From the NCBI GenBank assembly GCA_016926155.1, contig JAFGPC010000134.1:1-32328 (forward strand): a DNA stretch of 32,328 nucleotides. The letters run 5' to 3'. The notes under the pieces were generated by a model. It saw only the letters and a list, made by a program, of their open reading frames with translations, made no database searches and was not told where the DNA came from. Positions 1-8,783 of the stretch are shown here, piece by piece (within the stretch, counting starts at the first letter, position 1; every line of letters starts with the position of its first letter). Position numbers and translations under genes: made by a program. Origin of the DNA: Sedimentisphaerales bacterium. GTDB lineage: Bacteria; Planctomycetota; Phycisphaerae; Sedimentisphaerales; Anaerohalosphaeraceae.

Positions 1-326
1 ACAGAGACGCCGTTGCTGTGGCTGTAGTGATAGATTGTCTTGTGAAGGGTATCGAACTCATCAACCTGATAAATATCCATTTCCTTATACCCTGAGTTAA
101 TCTGACCGTTCAAGGTCACACGATATAGGGTATTTGCCGTAGGAGTAAATTTGAACCAGTCGACATCGCCGCTCTCAAGAACACCGTTAACGATCGTCCC
201 GTTTGTCAGGATAGCCGCGGCGTCCTCCGGAATATCACCATAATCCGGATCCTCAGCCAATAGAACTTCCCCACCGACAAAAAGACAGAAACACAGCAGA
301 AACTGCAGACAGACTTTACCCTTCAT
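1..326 (-). CDS. Secreted protein, N-terminal part (PPC-like domain), cut by window edge
   Basis: The first 108 codons of a leftward gene are visible; the rest lies outside the window. The protein starts MKGKVCLQFLL, a Sec signal peptide with a hydrophobic core and likely cleavage near LLA-ED at about residue 25. The mature part begins with an acidic stretch and then a segment reading GDVDWFKFTP, typical of the bacterial pre-peptidase C-terminal (PPC) beta-sandwich fold, in which a short 'no disability/loss' style acidic loop precedes D-W-F-x-F. The start at 326 is preferred over an ATG two codons upstream (332) because GGAG at 334-337 is then 7 nt away. Function is unknown; PPC-like modules are common in exported planctomycete proteins, where they sit in larger multidomain polypeptides. 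The call of a secreted protein is solid, the domain name tentative. Confidence 0.75.
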   Translation of the reverse strand, partial: MKGKVCLQFLLCFCLFVGGEVLLAEDPDYGDIPEDAAAILTNGTIVNGVLESGDVDWFKFTPTANTLYRVTLNGQINSGYKEMDIYQVDEFDTLHKTIYHYSHSNGVS

Positions 327-407
327 CACCATTCTCCTAAAACAGATAAACACTCACACATCCGATCCAACAGAGCCAACAAGACGATTCACCCGCTGAG
401 TTACGAT

Positions 408-436
408 ATTATATCTTTTTAGGGATTTCAGATCAA
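408..436 (-). promoter_or_regulatory. Sigma70-type promoter for the leftward secreted gene
   Basis: On the minus strand TTGATC (436-431) is followed after exactly 17 nt by a perfect TATAAT (413-408). The start codon at 326 lies about 75 nt downstream of the predicted start point. Confidence 0.7.
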
Positions 437-481
437 TAGTCGTGGCCATGATTGACTGGCTATTTTCAAAAAATCACGTCG

Positions 482-509
482 AAACCTCATTTTGTTGAGG
501 TTTTTGTTT
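482..509 (+). terminator. Hairpin plus T-run, possible insulator terminator
   Basis: AAACCTCA (482-489) and TGAGGTTT (496-503) form a perfect 8-bp stem with a 6-nt loop, followed by TTGTTT on the plus strand. No rightward gene is visible upstream, so it may shield the next promoter from read-through. The AT-rich stem makes it weaker than the terminator after the mutase gene. Confidence 0.45.
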
Positions 510-511
510 GG

Positions 512-540
512 TTGACAGGGGGCATTTAAGGACGTACACT
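512..540 (+). promoter_or_regulatory. Sigma70-type promoter for the hexose-phosphate mutase gene
   Basis: Consensus TTGACA (512-517), 17-nt spacer and TACACT (535-540). The start codon at 599 is about 52 nt downstream of the expected start point, and a GGAG at 589-592 supplies the ribosome binding site. Confidence 0.8.
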
Positions 541-598
541 GAAATCAGGTAGATGTAGAATAACCAGGACAATGGAAGGTTCTATTTCGGAGTGATAG

Positions 599-1975
599 AT
601 GGATACTTCGATATTCAAGGCGTATGACATCCGGGGTATATATCCGGAGCAGATTGACGAATCGGCGGCGTGGAAGGTCGGTCACGCAACGGCCCAATTT
701 TTGCGGTCTCTCCTGCGGGGATACGAGAGGGGGCAGGCCAACGCGCAGAGCGTCTGTGTAGGCCATGATATGCGAAAGCACAGCCCCTCCATTGCCAAGT
801 CTCTGATTTCCGGGATGAACGCTACCGGCGCCAACGTGATCGATATCGGAATGATCGACACACCGCAGATGTATTTTGCAATCAATCATCTGGGGACGTG
901 CGGGGGTGTGCAGGTGACCGCATCGCACAATCCCGCCCAGTACAGCGGATTCAAGATTTCGGGCCTGGAAGCCAAGCCGATCGGGCAGGATACCGGGCTC
1001 AAGGAGATCAAGCATATCTCTTCTTCCCTTCTGCACACACATGGCAAGTCACGTGGCTCGGTGGAAAAATGCGATTTGAGCCAGGAGTACAAGCGGCATG
1101 TTTTGAAGTTCCTGAATCCTCACCTCCGGAATTTGAAACTTGTTGTCGATGCCTCCAACGGCATGGCGGGAAAGATGATACCGATTCTTTTCGGTGATCT
1201 GTCCATTGAGTTGATTGGGTTAAATTTTGACCATGATGGAACTTTTGTGCACGATCCCAATCCCTTGGTCGAGGCGAACCTGACCGAGTTGAAGCAGGTT
1301 GTGGTCGAAGAACAGGCAGACTTCGGTGTGTGTTTCGATGGAGATGCAGACCGGCTGATTATGGTCGATGAAGCCGGTCAAACCATTGGCTGCGATATTT
1401 TGACGGCGTTGATGGTGCCGTATTTTCTGGAGGGCAATCCTCACTCGGCCGTCGTGTATGACTTGCGGAGCAGCCATGTGGTGCAGGAGGAGATCCTCAA
1501 GCATGGCGGGATTCCGCGCCGGGAACGGGTAGGCCATGCCTATATGAAGAAAACGCTTCGCGACAGCCATGCTGCTTTCGGAGGCGAACTGAGCGGGCAT
1601 TTTTATTACCGGGACAATTACTACGCCGATTCCGGCATGATTACACTGGTTCACATGCTGAATATTATGAGTGAGACGGATCGGACGGTCGGCGAACTGG
1701 TAGCTCCTTTGAAGCGATATTATGCCACGGGAGAGGTCAATTTTGAGGTTGACAACAAAGAAGCAGTAATGCGAGACCTGGTCCGCAAATACAGCCAGGG
1801 ACGTTATGATGATCTGGACGGAGTGACGATCCAGTTTCGGGACTGGTGGTTTAATGTGCGTCCCAGCAATACCGAGCCGCTGTTGCGCTTGAATGTAGAG
1901 GCAAATGATCCGCGATTGCTGAGAGAGGTATTCAAGGAATTGACAGATTTTCTAGGCGAGCCGGTGGAACATTAA
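599..1975 (+). CDS. manB: Phosphomannomutase/phosphoglucomutase (alpha-D-phosphohexomutase)
   Basis: A 458-residue cytoplasmic enzyme that interconverts hexose 1-phosphate and 6-phosphate, feeding GDP-mannose or UDP-glucose synthesis. All four signatures of the family are visible: the phosphoserine loop TASHNP with Ser109, the metal-binding DGDADR at 247-252, the sugar-specificity loop GGELSGH at 328-334, and the phosphate-binding RPSNTEP at 421-427. Length matches the AlgC/ManB class (about 460). The GELSGH sugar loop fits bifunctional PMM/PGM rather than phosphoglucosamine mutase, but mannose against glucose preference cannot be read with certainty. It has its own promoter and terminator, so it is a single-gene unit separate from the sulfatase array that follows. 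Start chosen from GGAG spaced 6 nt before the ATG. Confidence 0.93.
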   Translation: MDTSIFKAYDIRGIYPEQIDESAAWKVGHATAQFLRSLLRGYERGQANAQSVCVGHDMRKHSPSIAKSLISGMNATGANVIDIGMIDTPQMYFAINHLGTCGGVQVTASHNPAQYSGFKISGLEAKPIGQDTGLKEIKHISSSLLHTHGKSRGSVEKCDLSQEYKRHVLKFLNPHLRNLKLVVDASNGMAGKMIPILFGDLSIELIGLNFDHDGTFVHDPNPLVEANLTELKQVVVEEQADFGVCFDGDADRLIMVDEAGQTIGCDILTALMVPYFLEGNPHSAVVYDLRSSHVVQEEILKHGGIPRRERVGHAYMKKTLRDSHAAFGGELSGHFYYRDNYYADSGMITLVHMLNIMSETDRTVGELVAPLKRYYATGEVNFEVDNKEAVMRDLVRKYSQGRYDDLDGVTIQFRDWWFNVRPSNTEPLLRLNVEANDPRLLREVFKELTDFLGEPVEH

Positions 1976-1994
1976 TTCGGATCGAGAAAATAGC

Positions 1995-2025
1995 GAAATG
2001 GGGGCTTCGGTCCCCATTTCTTTTT
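1995..2025 (+). terminator. Intrinsic terminator with UUCG tetraloop
   Basis: GAAATGGGG (1995-2003) pairs with CCCCATTTC (2012-2020), extended by a G-T and a C-G pair that close a classical TTCG tetraloop; a run of five T follows at 2021-2025. It lies 20 nt after the mutase stop and separates that gene from the sulfatase array. Confidence 0.9.
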
Positions 2026-2049
2026 AGGTCCTGTTGAAAGCGCCTGAAA

Positions 2050-2065
2050 GTCGATTCTTATCGAC
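2050..2065. repeat. Inverted repeat GTCGAT-N4-ATCGAC upstream of the sulfatase array
   Basis: A perfect 6-bp inverted repeat with a 4-nt centre (2050-2055 and 2060-2065). A further GTCGA copy occurs at about 2074-2078. It lies in the 133-bp interval before the first sulfatase and could be a regulator site or a leader hairpin. No strong sigma70 promoter was found in this interval; the best candidate, TTGAAA at 2034-2039, has a poor -10 partner. Confidence 0.4.
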
Positions 2066-2091
2066 GAAAAGAAGTCGAACACGGCAAGAAA

Positions 2092-2118
2092 TAGAATGGC
2101 AGAAGCGTTTCCATTCTA
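2092..2118. repeat. Inverted repeat TAGAATGG-N11-CCATTCTA upstream of the sulfatase array
   Basis: A perfect 8-bp inverted repeat (2092-2099 and 2111-2118) with an 11-nt centre, so the half-site centres are 19 nt apart, about two helical turns. This spacing suits a dimeric transcription factor. It ends 40 bp before the first sulfatase start and is the best operator candidate for the array; a leader hairpin is the alternative. Confidence 0.45.
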
Positions 2119-2158
2119 AGATAGGGCTATAAGAATTGAACGAGGATAGGGAGTTGGT

Positions 2159-3610
2159 ATGAAAAAACCTCTTTCACGCCGACAGTTTTTACAAACCGCC
2201 ACAGTCGCCTCTATCTCTTTGGGTATGGGTATAAAAAGCATCTCAGCACAGGAACACTCCTCGCAAAAGAAACCAAACGTTTTATTTATCGCCGTGGACG
2301 ATCTGCGTCCCGAACTGGCCTGTTTTGGGCGAAAGGAAGTGATTTCTCCCAATCTGGACCGATTGGCTGCCGAGGGTGTGATTTTCAGCCGCTGTTATTG
2401 CCAGGTGCCGGTTTGTGGTGCATCCCGTGCAAGCCTGCTGACCGGCGTGCGCCCAAAACGGGATCGTTTCGTGGGATTCGATACATGGGCCGACAAAGAC
2501 CTGCCCGGTAATCTTTCGTTACCGCGTCACTTTCATACACACGGCTACACCACGTTGTCACTAGGGAAAATCTATCATCATCAAACTGACGGAGCGGGGA
2601 GCTGGTCCCGCCCGGCATGGCGACCGAAAGGGCAGGGCAACTGGCGGGATTACCAATTGGCTGCGAGTCGAGCCATCGCTGCGGACAGAGCTGCAGGAAA
2701 AGGGCCTGCATTCGAGGCGGCGGAGGTATCGGACGAGACATATTTCGACGGCAAAATCGCTAACCAGGCGATCGCAGAACTTCAACGGCTAAAGGGTAAT
2801 GGAGCGTCGTTCTTTTTAGGGGTGGGATTTCTTAAGCCGCACCTGCCATTTAATGCCCCCAAAAAATACTGGGACTTATACAACCGTCGGGATATTGATC
2901 TGGCCGATAATCCCTTTGCTCCCAGAGGGGCTCCGCGAAGTGCCCTTCACAATTGGGGAGAGCTGCGTGCCTACGATGGAATTCCTGCCAAAGGGCCCTT
3001 ATCCGAGGAAATGGCCCGAACCCTGGTGCACGGATATTATGCGTGTGTAAGTTATACCGATGCCCAGATTGGGCGGATTCTGGATGAACTGGAACGATTG
3101 GGCTTGAAGGATAATACTATCGTTGTATTGTGGGGTGATCATGGATGGAATCTTGGCGAACACGGCCTATGGTGTAAGCATTGTAATTTTGAGACGTCAC
3201 TTCGATCCCCATTGATGATCCGTGTGCCGGGTGTCAAGGGCGGTTCTGAGTGCGAAGCGCTGACCGAGTTCGTGGATATCTATCCATCACTGTGTGAACT
3301 ATGCGGGCTGGATGTGCCGGAACATACCGAGGGATTGAGTTTTGTTCCCTTGCTGGCCAATCCAACCCGTCCGTGGAAAAAGGCGGCCTTTAGTCGATAC
3401 TATGCGGGGGATTCGGTTCGGACTTCCCGCTATCGTTATACGTACTGGCTGGACAAACAGGGTAATCGTTTCGAGCATATGCTGTATGATCATGTCACCG
3501 ATCCGGGGGAAAATGTGAATGTGGCTGACCTGCCCGAAAATGCGGGCACTGTCGCATGGCTGAGCGGATTGCTTCGAAAGGGATACCGAACCGGTTTGCC
3601 TGATAGGTAA
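2159..3610 (+). CDS. Tat-exported sulfatase, iduronate-2-sulfatase-like (S1_7-like)
   Basis: First gene of the array, 483 residues. N-terminus SRRQFLQTATVASIS is a twin-arginine signal with probable cleavage after SISAQ near residue 31; there is no lipobox cysteine, so the product should be soluble in the periplasm. Metal ligands Asp47-Asp48 sit in FIAVDDLRPELACFG. The formylglycine site is Cys86 in PVCGASRASLLTG, with alanine in place of the usual proline, as in iduronate-2-sulfatases. Lys137 and His140 lie in GKIYHH, Lys226/His228 in LKPHLP, Asp327-His328 in WGDHGWNLGEHGLW and Lys340 in CKH. The DHGWNLGEHG block is the hallmark of iduronate-2-sulfatase-like enzymes, which remove 2-O-sulfate from uronic acids or related sugars. 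The real substrate is not known. An upstream AGGGAG provides the ribosome site. Confidence 0.92.
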   Translation: MKKPLSRRQFLQTATVASISLGMGIKSISAQEHSSQKKPNVLFIAVDDLRPELACFGRKEVISPNLDRLAAEGVIFSRCYCQVPVCGASRASLLTGVRPKRDRFVGFDTWADKDLPGNLSLPRHFHTHGYTTLSLGKIYHHQTDGAGSWSRPAWRPKGQGNWRDYQLAASRAIAADRAAGKGPAFEAAEVSDETYFDGKIANQAIAELQRLKGNGASFFLGVGFLKPHLPFNAPKKYWDLYNRRDIDLADNPFAPRGAPRSALHNWGELRAYDGIPAKGPLSEEMARTLVHGYYACVSYTDAQIGRILDELERLGLKDNTIVVLWGDHGWNLGEHGLWCKHCNFETSLRSPLMIRVPGVKGGSECEALTEFVDIYPSLCELCGLDVPEHTEGLSFVPLLANPTRPWKKAAFSRYYAGDSVRTSRYRYTYWLDKQGNRFEHMLYDHVTDPGENVNVADLPENAGTVAWLSGLLRKGYRTGLPDR

Positions 3611-3661
3611 TCATTTTTATGCCACTTTACAAGTCTGGTGTGATAAAGGTGAGGATACGGT

Positions 3662-5887
3662 ATGAATCGTCGCAGGTTCCTGCAAGTAGTGGGTGTTGGC
3701 GCTGCCATGACTGCAAGTGGTTGTCGGGGCGCTGTCTTAGAGAGCGAAGTATCCGATGCTTCATTGTCAATCCAACGTCCGAATGTGCTCTGGATCAGCC
3801 TGGAAGACATCAGCCCGGATCTGGGCTGTTACGGAGATGACTATGCAATCACACCCAATATCGACCGCCTTGCCGAACAAGGTGCACGATTTGACCGGGC
3901 CTTCACGAGTCACGGAGTATGCGCTCCCGTACGATCCGGCCTGATCATGAGCTATTATGCCTCGGCGGCAGGAACCAATCCCATGCGATGTAAGGGTGTT
4001 CCTCCCGAGGCGATTCGCTGTTTTCCCGAATATATGCGGCAGGCAGGGTATTATTGTACGAACAATTCGAAAACGGACTACCAATTCGATCCGCCCGATA
4101 CAGCCTGGGATGAGTGTAGCAATAAGGCCCATTGGCGCAATCGGCCCGAGGGAAAGCCGTTTTTTTGTGTGATCAACCTGACCAGTACGCATGAGAGCCG
4201 GATTCGCACACCCAAAGGAAGAAAAGCGACTATTCATGATCCTGCCAAAGCCAATTTGCCGTCTTACTATCCCGATACGCCGTTGGTCCGAAACGACTGG
4301 GCGTGTTACCACGACAACCTGACCGAAACCGATGAACGGGTGGGGCAGATTTTGAAAGATCTGGAAGCGGATGGGCTCGCTGAAGATACAATTGTCTGGT
4401 TCTGGGGAGATCATGGCCGCGGATTACCGCGAGCGAAACGCTGGATTTATGATTCCGGTTTGCATATTCCATTGATCATTCGGGTGCCGGCCAAATATCG
4501 TAAATGGGCTGATCAGAAAAATCCCGATGCACTCGGACCCGGTTCAGTTAATGAAGACCTGATTTCCAGCATTGACTTTGGCGCAACGATGTTATCCCTG
4601 ACCGGCATAGAAATACCCCGACACATGCATGGTTATCCTTTCCTGGGTCCCCAAAAAGTCCAGCCACGACAATACATCTATGGAGCGAGAGACCGGATCG
4701 ATGAAACACACGATCTGATGCGATGTGTGCGGGACAAGAAATATCATTATATCCGCAATTACATGCCCTATGTTCCCCGGTCGATGCATGTATCGTATAT
4801 GGACTTGATGCCGACAATGCAGGAGATGCGGCGTCTTCATGCGGAAGGCAAACTAGCCGGCGCGCAAAAACAGTATTTCGAATGTCCACGTCCCGCCGAG
4901 GAATTGTATGATATAATAGCGGATCCGCATGAAGTTAAAAATCTGGCAAAAAATCCAAAGTTCCGCAATGTACTTAAACGAATGCGGGATGAGATGCATC
5001 GATGGATGCGTGAGATCGGTGACGTAGGGCTTATTCCGGAGCCGGATTTTGACATGATGAAACGGCCGTTGGGTCGGTATGAAGTGACGGCGACACCCGG
5101 TGTGAAAGTGCAAAACATGTCGGGCCAGAGTACAGACTGCCGCGTAAGCCTGGAATGCTTGACACCGGGGTCGTCTATCGCCTATCGTCTCGACGGACCC
5201 CATGGAACACACCAAGGGACCCAATGGGAGGTATATACAAAACCTGTTCCTGTCGCCAAGGGCCAGACATTGCGTGTCAAGGGCGTGCGGATCGGATTCA
5301 GTGATAGTAAGGAAATCATGTTTCAATGTGGAGATCCGCCGATTGCCCCTGAAAGAGATCGAAGCCGGGAACATTGGAAAAAACAGCTTTCCCGGACGGA
5401 TTTGCTGGATCGATTGCTGGAAGTCAAAGAACTGGACCTCGAAGGATCGGCAGCATGTGAGAAATATTTTGCCCTGCTCGGTGATAAATGGGGATCCGTG
5501 CGTTACTGGGGAGTACTTGGATTGCATCACTCTTGCAAGAAGAAGGCGGAAATAGATCAAGCCATTCCAGCCTTAACGCCCTTGCTGCAAGACACCTCGC
5601 AATCCGTGCCTGTTGCCGCTGCCGAAGCATTATGTGACTGGGGGCAACAAGAAGCTGCTCTCCCGGTGCTACTTACGGCTTTACAGGAAGGACGTGTCTC
5701 ACAGACAAAGTTGTTTGCCGCCCATTCCCTTTATCGATTGGGAACAAAAGCAAAGGATGTCCTTCCTGAGGTAAAAGCAGTCTACCAGAACAGTTCAGGT
5801 GATTTGAAGAAGGTTCTTGAGAGAGCTATTGAACAAATGGAAGCACAGGTGACACACGAATTGCGGTCAACAATGGATAGGAGATGA
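3662..5887 (+). CDS. Tat lipoprotein sulfatase with CHB_HEX-like and HEAT-repeat C-terminal domains
   Basis: 741 residues, about 250 longer than its neighbours. MNRRRFLQ is the Tat motif and TASGC puts a lipobox cysteine at residue 21, so a membrane-anchored lipoprotein is expected. The catalytic domain runs to about residue 460: Glu48-Asp49 at the metal site (Glu instead of the first Asp), formylglycine Cys87 in HGVCAPVRSG, NNSKTDY at 134-140 in place of the usual GKWH block, and GDHGRGLPRAKRW at 249-261 followed by YDSGLHIPL. Residues about 480-560 look like a small beta-sandwich similar to the C-terminal module of chitobiase/hexosaminidase (SIAYRLDG, KGQTLRVKGVR). Residues about 585-735 are alpha-helical HEAT-type repeats. 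This extra tail suggests binding of a glycan or a partner protein. The stop overlaps the AGGAG of the next gene. Confidence 0.9.
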   Translation: MNRRRFLQVVGVGAAMTASGCRGAVLESEVSDASLSIQRPNVLWISLEDISPDLGCYGDDYAITPNIDRLAEQGARFDRAFTSHGVCAPVRSGLIMSYYASAAGTNPMRCKGVPPEAIRCFPEYMRQAGYYCTNNSKTDYQFDPPDTAWDECSNKAHWRNRPEGKPFFCVINLTSTHESRIRTPKGRKATIHDPAKANLPSYYPDTPLVRNDWACYHDNLTETDERVGQILKDLEADGLAEDTIVWFWGDHGRGLPRAKRWIYDSGLHIPLIIRVPAKYRKWADQKNPDALGPGSVNEDLISSIDFGATMLSLTGIEIPRHMHGYPFLGPQKVQPRQYIYGARDRIDETHDLMRCVRDKKYHYIRNYMPYVPRSMHVSYMDLMPTMQEMRRLHAEGKLAGAQKQYFECPRPAEELYDIIADPHEVKNLAKNPKFRNVLKRMRDEMHRWMREIGDVGLIPEPDFDMMKRPLGRYEVTATPGVKVQNMSGQSTDCRVSLECLTPGSSIAYRLDGPHGTHQGTQWEVYTKPVPVAKGQTLRVKGVRIGFSDSKEIMFQCGDPPIAPERDRSREHWKKQLSRTDLLDRLLEVKELDLEGSAACEKYFALLGDKWGSVRYWGVLGLHHSCKKKAEIDQAIPALTPLLQDTSQSVPVAAAEALCDWGQQEAALPVLLTALQEGRVSQTKLFAAHSLYRLGTKAKDVLPEVKAVYQNSSGDLKKVLERAIEQMEAQVTHELRSTMDRR

Positions 5888-5892
5888 TAAGG

Positions 5893-7380
5893 ATGAATCG
5901 ACGACGGTTCTTAAAGACCATCGGTGTTGGGGCTTGTCTTCTGGCGATGCCCGGCTGTGCCAATTCCGCTCAGCAAACAACCGGGAAAAAGAAAAAACCC
6001 AATTTTATCTTTTTCCTGGTGGATGACATGGGATGGACGGATGCCGTCTGTTTCGGCAGTTCCTTCTATGAGACACCGAATATCGATCGCCTGGCGGCCG
6101 GCGGGGTGCGCTTTACAAATGCCTACGCCGCCTGTCCGGTGTGCAGTCCGACACGAGCCAGCATTATGACAGGCAAGTATCCCGTACGTCTTGCCACGAC
6201 AGACTATTTCGGAGCACCGCAGCCGGATACGATAGGTCGACATTGGACCAAGGACAAACCTTTATTGCCAGCTCGATATCGAAATTATTTACCGCATGAA
6301 GAAATAACCATTGCTGAGGCGTTGAAAGAGGCGGGATACGCCACGTTCTTTGCAGGCAAATGGCATCTGGGCGGGGAACCGTACTGGCCGGAACATCAGG
6401 GCTTCGATGTTAATAAAGGGGGGATCGAACGGGGTGGACCCTATGGCGGCAAAAAATATTTCTCTCCTTATGGTAATCCCCGGCTTGAAGACGGACCCGA
6501 AGGAGAACACCTGCCATCTCGGTTGGCCACCGAAACCGTCAAATTCATAACCGAACATAAAGAGGAACCTTTCTTGGCATATCTGGCCTTCTATTCCGTG
6601 CATACGCCCTTGATGAGTCGTGAGGATCTGCGGCAAAAGTACCTGTCCAAGAAAAAACAGCTTGGATTGGAAGCCCAGTGGGGACAGGAAGGAGATCGCA
6701 AAGTAAGACTGGTACAGGAACATGCCGTATATGCCGGGATGATCGAAGCAATGGACCAAGCCGTGGGCAAGGTACTGGATGGCATCGAGGCATTGGGACT
6801 GGCCAAGAATACAATCGTGATGTTCATGTCGGATAATGGCGGTTTGAGCACATCCGAAGGCCATCCGACATCGAACCTGCCCCTTCGTGCAGGCAAGGGT
6901 TGGCTCTATGAGGGTGGTATTCGAGAGCCGATGATCATTCGCTGGCCGGGTGTGGCAAAGGCCGGCAGCACCTGCAATGAGCCGGTAACAAGTACGGACT
7001 TTTATCCGACGATTCTAGATATGGCCGGGCTGCCAGCAAAGCCGAAGCAACATATCGATGGAATGAGTATGGTACCACTTTTGATCGGAAAAAAGAAAAA
7101 ACTGGGGCGGGAAGCCATCTATTGGCATTATCCCCATTATGGCAATCAGGGCGGCAGTCCCGGCAGTGCCGTACGCGCCGGTGACTGGAAACTGATTGAG
7201 TTCTTTGAAGACAACCATGTTGAATTGTATAACCTGAAAAACGATATCAGTGAAAAAAACAATCTGGCAGAACAGATGCCACAAAAGGCGGCTCAACTCC
7301 GAGAAATGCTCCACATGTGGCGTAAAGAGACTGGGGCACGGATGCCAACTCCGAATCCCAATGCCAAACCGAAAGCATAA
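5893..7380 (+). CDS. Tat lipoprotein sulfatase, arylsulfatase-A-like (S1_16-like)
   Basis: 495 residues from the ATG at 5893. An in-frame ATG at 5884 also exists but abuts AGGAG (5879-5883); the ATG at 5893 is 9 nt away and gives a clean MNRRRFLK Tat start. Lipobox AMPGC with Cys22. Active-site elements are complete: Asp44-Asp45 in LVDDMGW, formylglycine Cys84 in CPVCSPTRASIMTG, Lys156 and His158 in AGKWHLG, His237 in YSVHTPL, Asp314-Asn315 in MSDNGG, and Lys335 in RAGKGWLYEGGIREP. The PxR-L-A-T-T-D-Y stretch after the signature is typical of the S1_16 arylsulfatase group, whose characterised members act on galactose or fucose sulfates in algal glycans; that assignment is tentative. Translation is probably coupled to the preceding gene. 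Confidence 0.93.
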   Translation: MNRRRFLKTIGVGACLLAMPGCANSAQQTTGKKKKPNFIFFLVDDMGWTDAVCFGSSFYETPNIDRLAAGGVRFTNAYAACPVCSPTRASIMTGKYPVRLATTDYFGAPQPDTIGRHWTKDKPLLPARYRNYLPHEEITIAEALKEAGYATFFAGKWHLGGEPYWPEHQGFDVNKGGIERGGPYGGKKYFSPYGNPRLEDGPEGEHLPSRLATETVKFITEHKEEPFLAYLAFYSVHTPLMSREDLRQKYLSKKKQLGLEAQWGQEGDRKVRLVQEHAVYAGMIEAMDQAVGKVLDGIEALGLAKNTIVMFMSDNGGLSTSEGHPTSNLPLRAGKGWLYEGGIREPMIIRWPGVAKAGSTCNEPVTSTDFYPTILDMAGLPAKPKQHIDGMSMVPLLIGKKKKLGREAIYWHYPHYGNQGGSPGSAVRAGDWKLIEFFEDNHVELYNLKNDISEKNNLAEQMPQKAAQLREMLHMWRKETGARMPTPNPNAKPKA

Positions 7381-7396
7381 TGGGAAGGACCTATCC

Positions 7397-8782
7397 ATGC
7401 GATTATCACGACGGGCTTTTTTGAAAACGGTGGGTATTGGTGCCGCCGCTATGATGGCGCCGGGATGCAGTCAGGAGGAAAAAGTATCCGTTAACACTAG
7501 GGACCGCAGGCCGAATGTGATTTTGATTTACACCGATGACCAGGGCTCCATCGACTTGAACTGTTACGGGGCAAAGGACCTGTATACACCCAACCTGGAT
7601 CGGCTTGCTGAACAGGGCTTGCGATTTACCCAGTTTTATGTTGGAGCACCAGTGTGTTCCCCATCCCGGGCTGCCTTGATGACCGGTCGTTATCCCCAGC
7701 GGGCCCAACTGGCGGGAAATACCTCTTCTATGAAGGGGCATGCAGGGATGCCCACGGAGCAGATAACCATTGCCGAAGTCTTGAAACGAGCGGATTATAC
7801 TACTGGACATGTGGGTAAATGGCATTTGGGTTACACACCGGAAACCATGCCGAATGGGCAGGGTTACGGTTCGAGCTTCGGACACATGGGCGGGTGCATC
7901 GATAATTATTCACATTTTTTTTACTGGAATGGGCCCAATCGCCATGACCTGTGGCGGAATGGCAAGGAAGTGTGGCATGACGGAGAATACTTCGGCGATC
8001 TTATGGTCCAGGAGTGCAATCGATTCATCCATGAGAACAGGAAAGAGCCGTTCTTTCTCTACTGGGCAATCAACATGCCTCATTATCCATTGCAGGGACT
8101 GGACAAATTCCGGGATAGATACAAAGACATGCCCGAACCCCGCAAGTTTTATGCTGCGTTTGTCTCGACGGTTGATGATATGATTGGCCGGGTCCTACAG
8201 ACTGTGAATGAGCTGGGAATACGGGAAGACACGATCATCATCTACTTGAGTGATCACGGACATTCCGTAGAGGAACGGACGTATTTCGGTGGGGGCGACA
8301 GCGGGTCTTATCGAGGTCACAAATTCACCCTTTGGGAAGGGGGCATTCGTGTACCCTGTATCGTATCCTGGCCGGGTAAGATCGCACAGGGAGAGGTACG
8401 TCCGCAGGTTGCCATCAACATGGATTGGATGCCGACTATTGCAAAATGGTGTGGAACAACGATTGAACATCGAATTGATGGACTGGATTTATCAGAAGTG
8501 ATTGAATCCGCAAACACACCAAGTCCACATAAACAATTGCATTGGGAACGACCCGGAGGAAAACAAATCCATTGGGTAGCACGCGAAGGCGATTGGAAAC
8601 TGGTGGTCAATGGTCCCGCAACCAAGGACCGGCATCTGGATTTGCCGGCGGAACAGGAATTTTTAAGTAATTTGTCGAAAGATGTAACGGAGACCAAAAA
8701 TCTGGCGGACCAGCATCCGGAGAAGGTTGAACGGTTGAAACAGTTACATGACCAATGGCGAAAGAGCGTATTGGAGCAATGA
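7397..8782 (+). CDS. Tat lipoprotein sulfatase with Asp-His in the second metal motif
   Basis: 461 residues. The reading frame stays open well upstream to 7250 inside the previous gene, but only the ATG at 7397 is preceded by a ribosome site (AAGGA at 7385-7389, 7 nt away) and begins a proper Tat signal, MRLSRRAFLK, with lipobox MAPGC (Cys24). Asp47-Asp48 in YTDDQG, formylglycine Cys87 in APVCSPSRAALMTG, Lys141/His143 in VGKWHLG, His229 in MPHYPL. The second metal motif reads LSDHGHS (Asp286-His287) instead of the common SDNGG; the following YRGHKFTLWEGGIRVP segment supplies the substrate-site lysine. D-H variants occur naturally in several S1 subfamilies, so activity is expected. It sits 16 bp after the preceding gene. 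Confidence 0.92.
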   Translation: MRLSRRAFLKTVGIGAAAMMAPGCSQEEKVSVNTRDRRPNVILIYTDDQGSIDLNCYGAKDLYTPNLDRLAEQGLRFTQFYVGAPVCSPSRAALMTGRYPQRAQLAGNTSSMKGHAGMPTEQITIAEVLKRADYTTGHVGKWHLGYTPETMPNGQGYGSSFGHMGGCIDNYSHFFYWNGPNRHDLWRNGKEVWHDGEYFGDLMVQECNRFIHENRKEPFFLYWAINMPHYPLQGLDKFRDRYKDMPEPRKFYAAFVSTVDDMIGRVLQTVNELGIREDTIIIYLSDHGHSVEERTYFGGGDSGSYRGHKFTLWEGGIRVPCIVSWPGKIAQGEVRPQVAINMDWMPTIAKWCGTTIEHRIDGLDLSEVIESANTPSPHKQLHWERPGGKQIHWVAREGDWKLVVNGPATKDRHLDLPAEQEFLSNLSKDVTETKNLADQHPEKVERLKQLHDQWRKSVLEQ

Positions 8783-8783
8783 A

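Noticed and set aside
4853-5560. A 235-codon open frame antisense to the second sulfatase
   Set aside because: No ribosome site, promoter or recognisable motif, and fully inside a conserved gene on the other strand.
7250-7396. Longer N-terminus for the fourth sulfatase
   Set aside because: The upstream extension overlaps the preceding gene and would bury the Tat signal about 50 residues inside the protein.
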